13,560 nucleotides of DNA from Dunaliella salina (taxonomy: Eukaryota; Chlorophyta; Chlorophyceae; Chlamydomonadales; Dunaliellaceae), in NCBI GenBank assembly GCA_002284615.2, contig MU069691.1, positions 281,336 through 294,895 of the forward strand, read 5' to 3'. Both the position numbers and the translations under genes were made by a program. Numbering within the stretch: position 1 is the first letter of the stretch; every line of letters begins with the position of its first letter. Of this stretch, positions 8,201-13,560 are shown in pieces. The notes beneath the pieces were generated by a model. That model had not been told where the DNA came from and searched no databases. It saw nothing but the letters and a program-made list of their open reading frames with translations.

Positions 8201-11200
8201 GGGCATGCTCATTGCACACTTGAGCCCTTCGTCAGCAGCGCGAGCAAAGGTGCAAATATCCCTTGTGCACTCTTGATCACAGGAAGGTGATCAAGATGGA
8301 CCACAACAGGCCCACACACAGGGCATGAGGCTGCTGCAGGTATTTCCCCATGCACGCATCTTTACAGGGAAATCCACAGCAGGCCCACTCTCACGCCTTG
8401 AGTCAAGGCACGAGGCTGCTGCAAGTATTTCCCCATGCACTCTTGTTCACAGGAAAATCAAAACCAGGTTTACTAACGGGCACGAGGCTGCTGCAAGCAT
8501 ACCTCTATGCACTCTTGTTCACAGGAAAATCCACAGCAGGTTTTCTCACAAGGCACTAGGCTGCTGAAGGTATCGCCCCATGCACTCCTCTGTTTACTGG
8601 AAAATCCACAGCAGATTCACTCACGGGGCATGAGGCTGCTGCTGCTCAGCTGGTGGCCCCGGATTCCCCTCTCGTCTGCCCCAAGAATGGCATCCAGCTC
8701 CCGGGCAGCAGCCATTTCTGGCTCGTCCTCCACGTGCCGTAAACGCTCCGCGGAGGCCATAAAGTCCACGGCACACGCGTCTTGGCCAAAGCAGTCCATC
8801 TGTGCAGGAAATGCAGCAAAAGCAAAAGAGCTAGCCTGGAAAAAACTGCAAAAGATCACTGGGATATAAGATTTGTAACTTCGATGCTGTCCACAAGGAA
8901 CTAAACGAATAAAGCTAGTGTTGTGCCCCACCCCTATGAGCCTGGGAATACATGAACCCTCCCTCTTGGTGTCCATTACCCAGACAAGTGCAAGCCAAGA
9001 TGAGCATGCACTTTGCGCTTTTCCCCTTTATCACAACATATATGATACACATGTATCAGCGGTGTTTGGCCTGGTTCCTCTCCCTACAAGGGAGTTTGCT
9101 TTGGAATATTGAGCTTGAACATGTAATGTCCTAGGTCGCAAGCTTGATTTTGTCAAAACACAAGCTCGGTGTTCTTTGGGCATTTCTGCACGTCCCCTCT
9201 CGGAAATCAGATACGCAGCAGCACACATGTAATTAGCATGCATGTGGGCAGCTTTGTGTTTTTGGCAGCTTGTCTTTGATCAATGGTGCAGCACGTCTGA
9301 AAGAAGGTAAACACCAGGCAAAAAGGCACTTTTCCTCCTTATGAAAATCCAAGCTCAAACGGACCGTGCTTCATTAGACCTGACTTTGACAGTCTAGGCT
9401 GTCCTTGCCAGGCCTGGACTCCACAAGGGCCACGCCAGAGGCCATGCCAGGCCAAGCCAGGCAGGGCAAGACAAGGCTAGGCAAGGCCAGGCCAGAGGCC
9501 AGGCCAGAGGCCAGGCCAGGCCAGGCAGGGCAAGGCAAGGCAAGGCAAGGCAAGGCAGGGCCAGGCCAGGCCAGGCCAGGCCAGGCAAGACAAGGCAGGG
9601 CCAGGAGGCCAGGCCAGGCCAGGCCAGCAGGGCAAGGCAAGGCAAGGCAAGGCAAGGCAGGGCCAGGCAAGGAAAAAAGGGCAGGGCAGCCCCAGTGATC
9701 CCTTACTCCCCCCAAAAAAAAACTCACCATGGCAGCGCCGAGGGGAACCTCTCCCTGGCGTAGCAACACACCGAAATCACTGCCCTCCGCCTGCACAGAT
9801 AGAGTGAGCTTGTTTGTCAATGGCCAATTGTCCAACGCCTATTCAAGTACTCAAATAAGAGCAGCACAGCACACTCACTACCACAAGCCTGCATGAACAC
9901 GGATATGGTAAGCTCACGAGCCCATGGCCGATTGTTTGATCTACATCCAAATGGTCAAGGTATAGCAGCACCTCATGATCACTGCTATCAGCCTGCATAG
10001 ACAAGCAAGCTCATGTCTTGATGACAGATTCTCAAACTTGTGTTACAGGCCACCTGCTCGAGAAACAAAGCCAAGTAACAAAACATTTCACGTTAAGGGG
10101 AGAAGAGCCCTTCTGGACATGGCTGGAGACATGACATGGAGATGGAGGATTGGTTACCGGTGGAAGGTAGCCTTTATTTGATGCTGCCTTGCCTTGTCTA
10201 CCGCAGGAAAGAAAGCATCAATGCCCCATGCAGACGCCCAGGCATCCATATTTCACTCATTTCTCCTCCTCCTCCTCCTCCTCCTCCTCCTCCACCTCCT
10301 CCTCCTCCTCCTCCTCAACATCATCAGCTGCAGTAGCAGCATGCAAGCTTGCCCAGCTCATGCCCTTTTCCTTGCGGCAATGCCTGCACACACCTGGCGC
10401 ATCACGAAGGGCCCATGCTGCTGTGACAGCAGCAGCACCACCTCGTCCATCCTCTCCCCTTGCGCTGATTGATGGCGGCGTTCTGCCTCTGCGCAGTCCA
10501 CGAGGGCCCATTGGAACACCTGGCCTTGGCTGGTGCTATCAGGCTCCAACTTGGACAAGTGCTGGCTCAGAGACCCAGCCACACTGTCTGGTACAGGCTG
10601 CATGCCTTGAGCACACTGGCTCAACAGCTTCTGATGTGATGCCTACAGAGTAGATAAGTTGGCAAAGGCACTGGGTGCATGCTCTACCTTAAAAAATAGC
10701 AGAGCTGGTGGCCAAGGCACAGGTGGCATGCCGTGCCCACACTGGCTCAGCAGCGGCTGATGTGATGCCTAGAGCAGATCGCCTGTGTCTAAAGACACAG
10801 CTGCATCGATCAATTCCTCGCGGCCACCCATGGCACAAAAGTAAAACTCTAGGTTGGCCAAACCACTGGGTGCATGCCTTGCCAACAAAGCAGGGCAGGT
10901 GGCCAAGGCACTGGTTGCATGCCCTTGATAACACAGGTCCAATATTTGGCGCGTTGCCAAATCCTATGCCTATGATGCTGAGAGGAGAGCCAAGTGCAGT
11001 AAACAGTGGAAATGCTTGAAGCCATGCTCAAAAGTAGAAGATGGCCATGTGAAGAGCTGCACAATGAGCAGGTACAGAGGCGGCATGTGCTAAAGGCTAA
11101 ATTTTCGCAGCCCTGCAGTGCTGAAACCTAACCGGAAATTAGTTCCCTGCATTTGGCAGATGACCCACCTTGTTCATTTTCTTTTGTTGGCATAAATGCC

Positions 11201-13215
11201 AAAAAAGCATTGTAGAAGAGTGAACGCTCATGGGTTGTTGCCACGTCTTGAGTCAGAGTAGAACAGACGACTATTTTCAGAGAAGCCTTTGGAGATTCTT
11301 GCTCAGCAGCAGCAGCTGTCCATCAGAGGGCAAATGCTAGTTCCCAACGGCACCTCCAAGAATGAAGAGGGGATAAATTCAAGCCGCTTCTCCCAGTCCA
11401 TAGTAGTTTCCACTTACGCGGATAGACCAGATGCACTGAGCGGCCTACAATCTCTTTCCATGCAACCCTCAACTCAGCAAAGGATGAAGCTGCTGCTGGA
11501 CAAATAGCAATGGCTTTCGGTCTCACCTGAAATCAACTACAGCAGTATGCCTCAGTCAAAAGTACGCCTCCAGCACCAATATGCCCTTAGGTGTGGTACA
11601 TCGCCTTACCTGGAACCTCCAGCTGCCGTGCACTTCCAGGCCAGTATGCCGCCAGCATATGCATGCCAAAAGCGTTAGTCAGGGAGCTAAACCGGCATAG
11701 AGGTACAGGCTTTTCGTGGGAATCACTGTTGGCAGCAGTGCTGCCTGCTAAGTCTTTCCTTAATGCATGCTGGGTGCTACCCTGCAAAGACTTTTATACT
11801 TTTTTTTGAGTACAAGCCTCACGCACAAGTACGCAGCCTCACCTGGCATCCACTGCTGCAATACCAGAAGCGTCGTGATGTGAGCCGCCCCCCTGGTTGC
11901 TTCACAGTGCTGCCTACGGCCTTTCTCCTGCAAAATGCAAGCACGACTTTCCTCTGCTTCGCTGCTGCAACACAAGCACAGGGCAGGCAAAGACCCAGGG
12001 GAAAAACTTGTTGAAGTGCTAAATGAAGTAAGTCAAACAACTTCTGAAATCTTGAATGGAAAATGGAGCAATGCAATGCCAGACACCATGCATCACAGAC
12101 AGAGAGCGAGAATTCATAGTATGAACTTGGTCTCCTTGGGGAATGCACAGACTCACGATCTAACAGCTTCACGGCCTTTTGCTCCTGCTCCCTAATGTTT
12201 GCATGAAAAAGATTTTCTTCATCTCACCTTGCGCATCTACTGTGGTAACCGCAGTGGCAGCCATCACAAATCCTGATGTCTGCTGGGTCCACTCGGCTGG
12301 AAGGCGTGGGCTGGATCAGGGCCTTGCGACAGATGCCACATTTTATTCTTGCAGGTGAGTACAGTCACAGGGTGAGATCAGGGCAGATGCCACATTTCTT
12401 ATTCAATCCAAGTGAGTACAGTCGCAGCGGTGAGATGAGTAATGGGTAGCCCAAGAAAAGTGGCAACTGATCTCAACGCACACAAATTGTGCTCACGCAA
12501 AAGAACAGCGCTGGCAAATGTTGTCAACTCATCCATTTTTTTTTTGGCTCACAAGCTTCAGACCTGCTCAGAACGAGCGTTACTATCACAAGCACTCGAT
12601 ACATGTATACAAATACCTGCGCAAGTCTTCTGCCCCATCAGATTCCGACGGCTCTGCCTCCCCACTGCCTTTCCCCGTGCCACTGCCACTGCCTTGGCCA
12701 GAAATTTCCTCATCCTCATCTTCGTCAACTTCTTCTGCACTATCATCACTGCTGAACCCTGCCTGCATGCTGTTCACCCCTTGCAATTGGCTTGACACGG
12801 CATGGAGGTCAGGCCAGGGACGAATACCTGAGGTAATTCATGTAAGAGCGTATTGTGAGCAGATGAAGAGCTTCAACGGGTGGTGCGGTGAGAAATCACG
12901 AATTCTAACTTTTTACTGCATGTCCCTGCTGATCGGCTTACCTGGATTCCTGCTGGAGTGTTGGCGCGCAGATCTTTCTGTGGACACCATCATCTCACTC
13001 AGACCTGCCTCATTTATGGAGAGTTGTGCAGAGAGGGAAGCCAAAGGAGGCACACGAAAGCGCTTTGGGCGCAGACTGAACTTTGAGTCATGCGCATGAA
13101 GGAGAGAAGGGCAAGCTGGGCATGAATCAGAACCCAAATGCTCATAAGCCACCAGGCTGTTGGGGTGCTGAGAAAAGAGAAGGGGAGCAGGGCATGGAGG
13201 CCCTTCAACAAGCAT
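4135..13215 (-). CDS. PHD-finger/GNAT acetyltransferase, IDM1-like, 11 exons (complete gene)
   Basis: Joining 13215-12942, 12827-12617, 12347-12228, 11927-11843, 11781-11610, 11495-11418, 10605-10394, 9790-9728, 8799-8625, 7919-7729 and 4422-4135 gives 622 codons with every splice phase consistent. Domains in order: a basic patch RPKRFR (49-54) and an acidic/Gly-Ser stretch (about 120-160). Then a PHD finger with C165, C168, C189, C192, H197, C200, C225, C229. Then a linker with RMDEVVLLL, and a GNAT fold (about 385-552) whose landmarks are FGVLLRQGEVPLGAAM, FGQDACAVDFMAS, LDQGVACALVGCLEDYL and AMDLWKQLGYRRM. A basic tail (HRRPKR, 593-598) ends it. This PHD-then-GNAT layout matches plant IDM1-like nuclear proteins, in which the PHD reads histone H3 and the GNAT domain acetylates it. 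Acetylation activity here is inferred. The first position of the acetyl-CoA motif R/Q-x-x-G-x-G/A is Leu, so activity is not certain. Other start codons or exons upstream cannot be excluded. Confidence 0.85.
5416..5420 (+). promoter_or_regulatory. TGTAA, possible poly(A) signal of the + strand gene
   Basis: It lies 128 nt after the TGA at 5286-5288. A five-base match is weak evidence by itself. Confidence 0.3.
5528..5640 (+). repeat. CTTTCCTGCC-type tandem array
   Basis: A unit of about 40 bp (TTCCAGGCTA...CCTTTCCTTTCC) is repeated about three times. It is itself built of 10-bp CTTTCCTGCC words. The + strand is pyrimidine-only over long stretches. Confidence 0.8.
5813..5885 (+). repeat. 36-bp tandem duplication
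   Basis: ACACTCAGCCCACTCCTC...CCCCAAAAATG (5813-5848) is followed directly by a near-identical copy (5849-5885). Confidence 0.85.
6737..6872 (+). other. Exon-like open segment, unrecognised
   Basis: Between an AAAG and CCCAG|GTGTGG, one frame reads HLEHERVCEAKVVQNW...YEVLFDTLLKHALPSLG, with amino-acid composition like a real protein. No family is recognised. It lies on the strand opposite to the gene whose intron contains it, and may be a transposon remnant. Confidence 0.2.
7729..7919 (-). CDS. PHD-GNAT gene exon 10 (acetyl-CoA motif A and B)
   Basis: Acceptor GCATGCAG|GC (C+GC gives Arg464) and donor CGCCAG|GTATGG, residues 465-527. LDQGVACALVGCLEDYL is the pyrophosphate-loop and following helix of GNAT enzymes. 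AMDLWKQLGYRRM is the typical GNAT 'W...LGF..M' end. The GNAT glycine motif is degenerate at its first position (Leu). Confidence 0.88.
8322..8640 (-). repeat. Five-copy array of the exon 9 donor junction (intron 9)
   Basis: The unit starts on the + strand at 8322, 8407, 8479, 8552 and 8627, spacing 72-85 bp. Each unit reads, on the gene strand, GCAGCAGCCTxxTGCC then the donor region, TGCTGTGGATTTTCC and GAGTGCATGGGG. The copy at 8627 is the true exon 9 end. The copy at 8552 retains GTGAGA and that at 8479 GTTAGT. Confidence 0.85.
8625..8799 (-). CDS. PHD-GNAT gene exon 9 (GNAT strand 4 plus insertion)
   Basis: Acceptor CCTGCACAG|ATG and donor CCCC|GTGAGT, residues 406-463. FGQDACAVDFMASAER aligns with the GNAT strand usually reading FG..vAELP.VAT..R. 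It is followed by about 40 extra, mostly acidic then Ser-rich residues before the acetyl-CoA motif in exon 10. The donor region is the seed of a five-copy array in intron 9. Confidence 0.82.
9412..9690 (+). repeat. GGCCA/GGCAA pentamer array in intron 8
   Basis: Blocks of GGCCA repeats alternate with blocks of GGCAA repeats over about 280 bp. The transcript strand reads TGGCC/TTGCC. Long open frames on both strands here are artefacts of the 5-bp period. Confidence 0.9.
9728..9790 (-). CDS. PHD-GNAT gene exon 8 (GNAT strands 2-3)
   Basis: This is a 63-nt phase 0/0 exon with acceptor TCTGTGCAG|GCG and donor GCCATG|GTGAGT. It encodes a beta hairpin (FGVLLRQGEVPLGAAM) matching the GNAT segment before the 'aELp' strand. 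Two older copies lie just upstream in intron 7. Confidence 0.85.
9817..9888 (-). pseudogene. Pseudo-exon B, degenerate copy of exon 8
   Basis: TTCATGCAG|GCT begins a copy aligned with exon 8 (ACGSECAVLLLFEYL against AEGSDFGVLLRQ). It ends in TGA 9819-9817, and the donor is lost. Confidence 0.7.
9918..9992 (-). other. Exon 8-like copy A, open and with intact splice sites
   Basis: CTATGCAG|GCT ... GGGCTC|GTGAGC bounds 75 nt, phase 0/0, 25 codons without a stop (ADSSDHEVLLYLDHL...TIGHGL). It is closest to pseudo-exon B and more distant from exon 8. It could be an alternative exon or a relic that has kept its frame by chance. Confidence 0.55.
10263..10315 (+). repeat. (CTC)n microsatellite in intron 7
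   Basis: About 17 CTC triplets, broken once by CAC. On the gene strand it reads (GAG)n, coding poly-Glu in one frame that ends in TGA without a usable donor, so I treat it as intronic. Confidence 0.85.
10394..10605 (-). CDS. PHD-GNAT gene exon 7 (pre-GNAT helix)
   Basis: Acceptor GTGCTCAAG|GC (C+GC gives Arg314) and donor CGCCAG|GTGTGT. It covers residues 315-384. QVFQWALVDCAEAERR...RMDEVVLLLSQQHGPFVM corresponds to the conserved helix before the GNAT core in IDM1-like proteins ('W.l......M..l...F.P'). The acceptor region is duplicated upstream in intron 6. Confidence 0.78.
10590..10772 (-). repeat. Duplicated exon 7 acceptor region
   Basis: 10590-10646 (containing the true acceptor) and 10716-10772 are about 80% alike by eye (CACACTGGCTCA(A/G)CAGC...CTGATGTGATGCCTA), offset 126 bp. 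Shorter echoes of GGCATGCAxCCxGTGC occur near 10670, 10870 and 10920. Confidence 0.75.
10781..10849 (-). pseudogene. Bridge-helix fragment of an RNA polymerase largest subunit
   Basis: Twenty-three codons read EFYFCAMGGREELIDAAV then SLDTG, followed by DLL and a stop. RPB1/RPC1-type largest subunits carry EF(F/Y)FHAMGGREGLIDTAV...TG at the bridge helix, so most of 18 positions agree. Only this segment is present. It lies in intron 6 of the PHD-GNAT gene on the same strand. Confidence 0.65.
11418..11495 (-). CDS. PHD-GNAT gene exon 6
   Basis: The donor CCGC|GTAAGT is strong. The acceptor was chosen by phase: TATTTGTCCAG|CAGCAGCTTC. It is a triple NAG acceptor (AG ending at 11496, 11493 and 11490), so isoforms differing by one or two residues are possible. 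The 25 codons end in a basic, hydrophobic segment (AWKEIVGRSVHLVYP). Confidence 0.68.
11610..11781 (-). CDS. PHD-GNAT gene exon 5
   Basis: Acceptor TCTTTGCAG|GGT, donor CCAG|GTAAGG, residues 231-287. It is an uncharacterised linker after the PHD finger. The intron before it is only 61 nt, the shortest in the gene. Confidence 0.8.
11843..11927 (-). CDS. PHD-GNAT gene exon 4 (second half of PHD finger)
   Basis: The acceptor TTTTGCAG|G completes Arg202 from AG+G. FWYCSSGCQ supplies the last ligand pair, C225 and C229, preceded by the conserved aromatic W223. The last pair has three residues between cysteines, as I recall for IDM1-type PHDs, not the usual two. Donor CAG|GTGAGG, phase 0. Confidence 0.88.
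12228..12347 (-). CDS. PHD-GNAT gene exon 3 (first half of PHD finger)
   Basis: Residues 163-201 carry C165-G-I-C168, 20 residues, then CDGCHCGYHSRC (C189, C192, H197, C200): six of the eight zinc ligands in PHD C4HC3 order. The acceptor is CTGCAAG|A and the donor GCAAG|GTGAGA. The acceptor region is duplicated 54 bp further into intron 2. Intron 2 is 269 nt. Confidence 0.9.
12331..12440 (-). repeat. Duplicated exon 3 acceptor region, 54-bp offset
   Basis: On the + strand AGATGCCACATTT...GTGAGTACAGTC begins at 12331 and again at 12385. The first copy includes the true exon 3 start; the second lies in intron 2. Confidence 0.8.
12617..12827 (-). CDS. PHD-GNAT gene exon 2 (acidic linker)
   Basis: Acceptor TTACCTCAG|GT and donor CGCAG|GTATTT. 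The junction codon G+GT gives Gly92. Residues 93-161 include SSDDSAEEVDEDEDEE followed by a Gly/Ser run (GSGSGTGKGSG), a disordered acidic region typical of chromatin proteins. Confidence 0.8.
12942..13215 (-). CDS. PHD-GNAT gene exon 1
   Basis: It starts at ATG 13215-13213 and ends AAT CCA G|GTAAGC (phase 1), giving residues 1-91 plus one base. The sequence is Ser/Pro/Leu-rich, with CPAC at 32-35 and a nuclear-localisation-like RPKRFR at 49-54. I chose this ATG because it is the first in the open frame. The frame also remains open upstream without an ATG, so a further 5' exon is possible. Intron 1 is 114 nt. Confidence 0.75.
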
Positions 13216-13374
13216 TGCCTCGAAAAAGAGGCGGCTCTTATTTGAACATGAATAGTTGAGACAAAAAATAAATTAATTTTCGAATTTTCGGGCAAGGAGT
13301 GGAAACGTTATGCAATGTTCCTGTGCTCACCCATTTGATTGGTTATAGGGCCCCTTCAAGAACAGGGGCTCAGA
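13216..13374. promoter_or_regulatory. Divergent promoter between the PHD-GNAT and CobW-type genes
   Basis: About 160 bp separates the two start codons. It contains an AT-rich block AAAAAATAAATTAATTTT (13263-13280) and ATTGG, an inverted CCAAT box (13338-13342). A 6-bp hairpin (GCCCCT 13350-13355 with AGGGGC 13364-13369) lies just before the + strand ATG. Transcription starts are not visible. Confidence 0.5.
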
Positions 13375-13458
13375 ATGAGTCCAGACAAGGAGGTTACGAG
13401 TGGCACCATGCCTCGCAAGCTGCCCGTTACACTTCTGAGCGGCTTCCTGGGTGCAGGT
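13375..13458 (+). CDS. CobW/ZNG1-type metallochaperone GTPase, first exon (partial)
   Basis: ATG 13375 opens 28 codons, ending LPVTLLSGFLGAG, the N-terminal strand and start of the Walker A loop (GFLGAGKTT) of CobW/COG0523 G3E GTPases. In this family the members deliver zinc or cobalt to target proteins using GTP. The Lys-Thr of the loop is not present in the following sequence, so an intron interrupts the loop here. The donor is G|GTGTGC (13457) or GGT|GTGCAT (13459). A second in-frame ATG is at 13411. The rest of the gene is beyond the right edge. Family assignment is firm because GFLGAG preceded by PVTLLS is highly characteristic. Confidence 0.8.
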
Positions 13459-13508
13459 GTGCATGCTTGCGGATGGGAAACGACTGCCAAGGCTCTGTTG
13501 ATGGAGAT

Positions 13509-13560
13509 AATGATGATGATGAGTGTTTGTGTTTGTGTTTGTGTGTGTGTGTGTGTGTGT
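13509..13560 (+). repeat. (TGA)n then (GTGTTT)n/(GT)n microsatellite
   Basis: ATGATGATGATGA is followed by GTGTTT repeats that grade into pure GT to the window edge, within the first intron of the CobW-type gene. Confidence 0.9.

Noticed and set aside
8322..8640. CRISPR-like regular spacing
   Set aside because: The units are repeated over their full length with no unique spacers, and the window is eukaryotic.
8325..8869. + strand frames with repeated LLQVFPHALLFTGKS-like units
   Set aside because: These are the antisense of the exon 9 donor array. The repetition is nucleotide-level and the same gene is well supported on the minus strand.
9374..9835. Long open frames on both strands through the GGCCA/GGCAA array
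   Set aside because: A 5-bp repeat without stop words stays open in every frame. The only real coding part is exon 8 (9728-9790).
10189..10653. Open frames with poly-Ser, poly-Pro or poly-Leu, and a minus-strand poly-Glu exon
   Set aside because: All come from the CTC microsatellite. The poly-Glu frame ends in TGA with no donor and does not fit the phase between exons 7 and 8.
10781..10849. RNA polymerase fragment as a constitutive exon of the PHD-GNAT gene
   Set aside because: The entry phase fits, but the exit would need a GC donor and the segment has no place in a PHD-GNAT protein. Exon 6 joins exon 7 in phase without it.
11542..11586. Extra micro-exon between exons 5 and 6 of the PHD-GNAT gene
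   Set aside because: It would need introns of about 23-40 nt. The CAG acceptor at 11496 gives correct phase without it.

Overview
The window looks like nuclear DNA of an intron-rich unicellular green alga. The reasons are many small exons with GT-AG introns, TGTAA-type poly(A) signals after two gene ends, abundant short tandem duplications in introns, and decayed LINE and DNA-transposon pieces. A chlorophycean, perhaps Dunaliella-like, is my best guess, but that is inference. There is no prokaryotic operon structure, rRNA, tRNA or CRISPR array.

Layout. Positions 1-382 hold the 3' end of a LINE-type retrotransposon: ORF C-terminus, two 3'UTR hairpins and a (TTTTC)n tail. Positions 410-1930 are non-coding and repeat-rich, with two diverged direct-repeat families and a perfect 40-bp inverted repeat. 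Positions 1931-2568 form a terminal-inverted-repeat element. Positions 2583-2960 are a frameshifted LINE C-terminus, followed by a 114-bp-period repeat (3199-3408). A short, unrecognised four-exon gene can be built on the + strand (3550-5288).

The main content is one minus-strand gene from 13215 down to 4135. I reconstructed it from 11 exons whose splice phases all agree, giving 622 codons. It encodes a nuclear PHD-finger plus GNAT acetyltransferase protein of the plant/algal IDM1-like type. The PHD finger is split between exons 3 and 4, and the GNAT fold is spread over exons 7-11. The last intron (4423-7728) is 3.3 kb and mostly repeats.

Upstream of it and divergently oriented, the first exon of a CobW/ZNG1-type metallochaperone GTPase begins at 13375. 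Its P-loop is interrupted by an intron that runs out of the window. The two genes share a promoter region of about 160 bp.

The most unusual signal is in the introns of the PHD-GNAT gene. At four places the nearby exon, or its splice junction, has been copied in tandem into the adjoining intron: the exon 3 acceptor (2 copies), the exon 7 acceptor region (2 good copies plus shorter echoes), exon 8 as a whole (3 copies, one of the extras still open and spliceable in phase), and the exon 9 donor (5 copies). Intron 6 also carries a 23-codon fossil of the bridge-helix segment of an RNA polymerase largest subunit.
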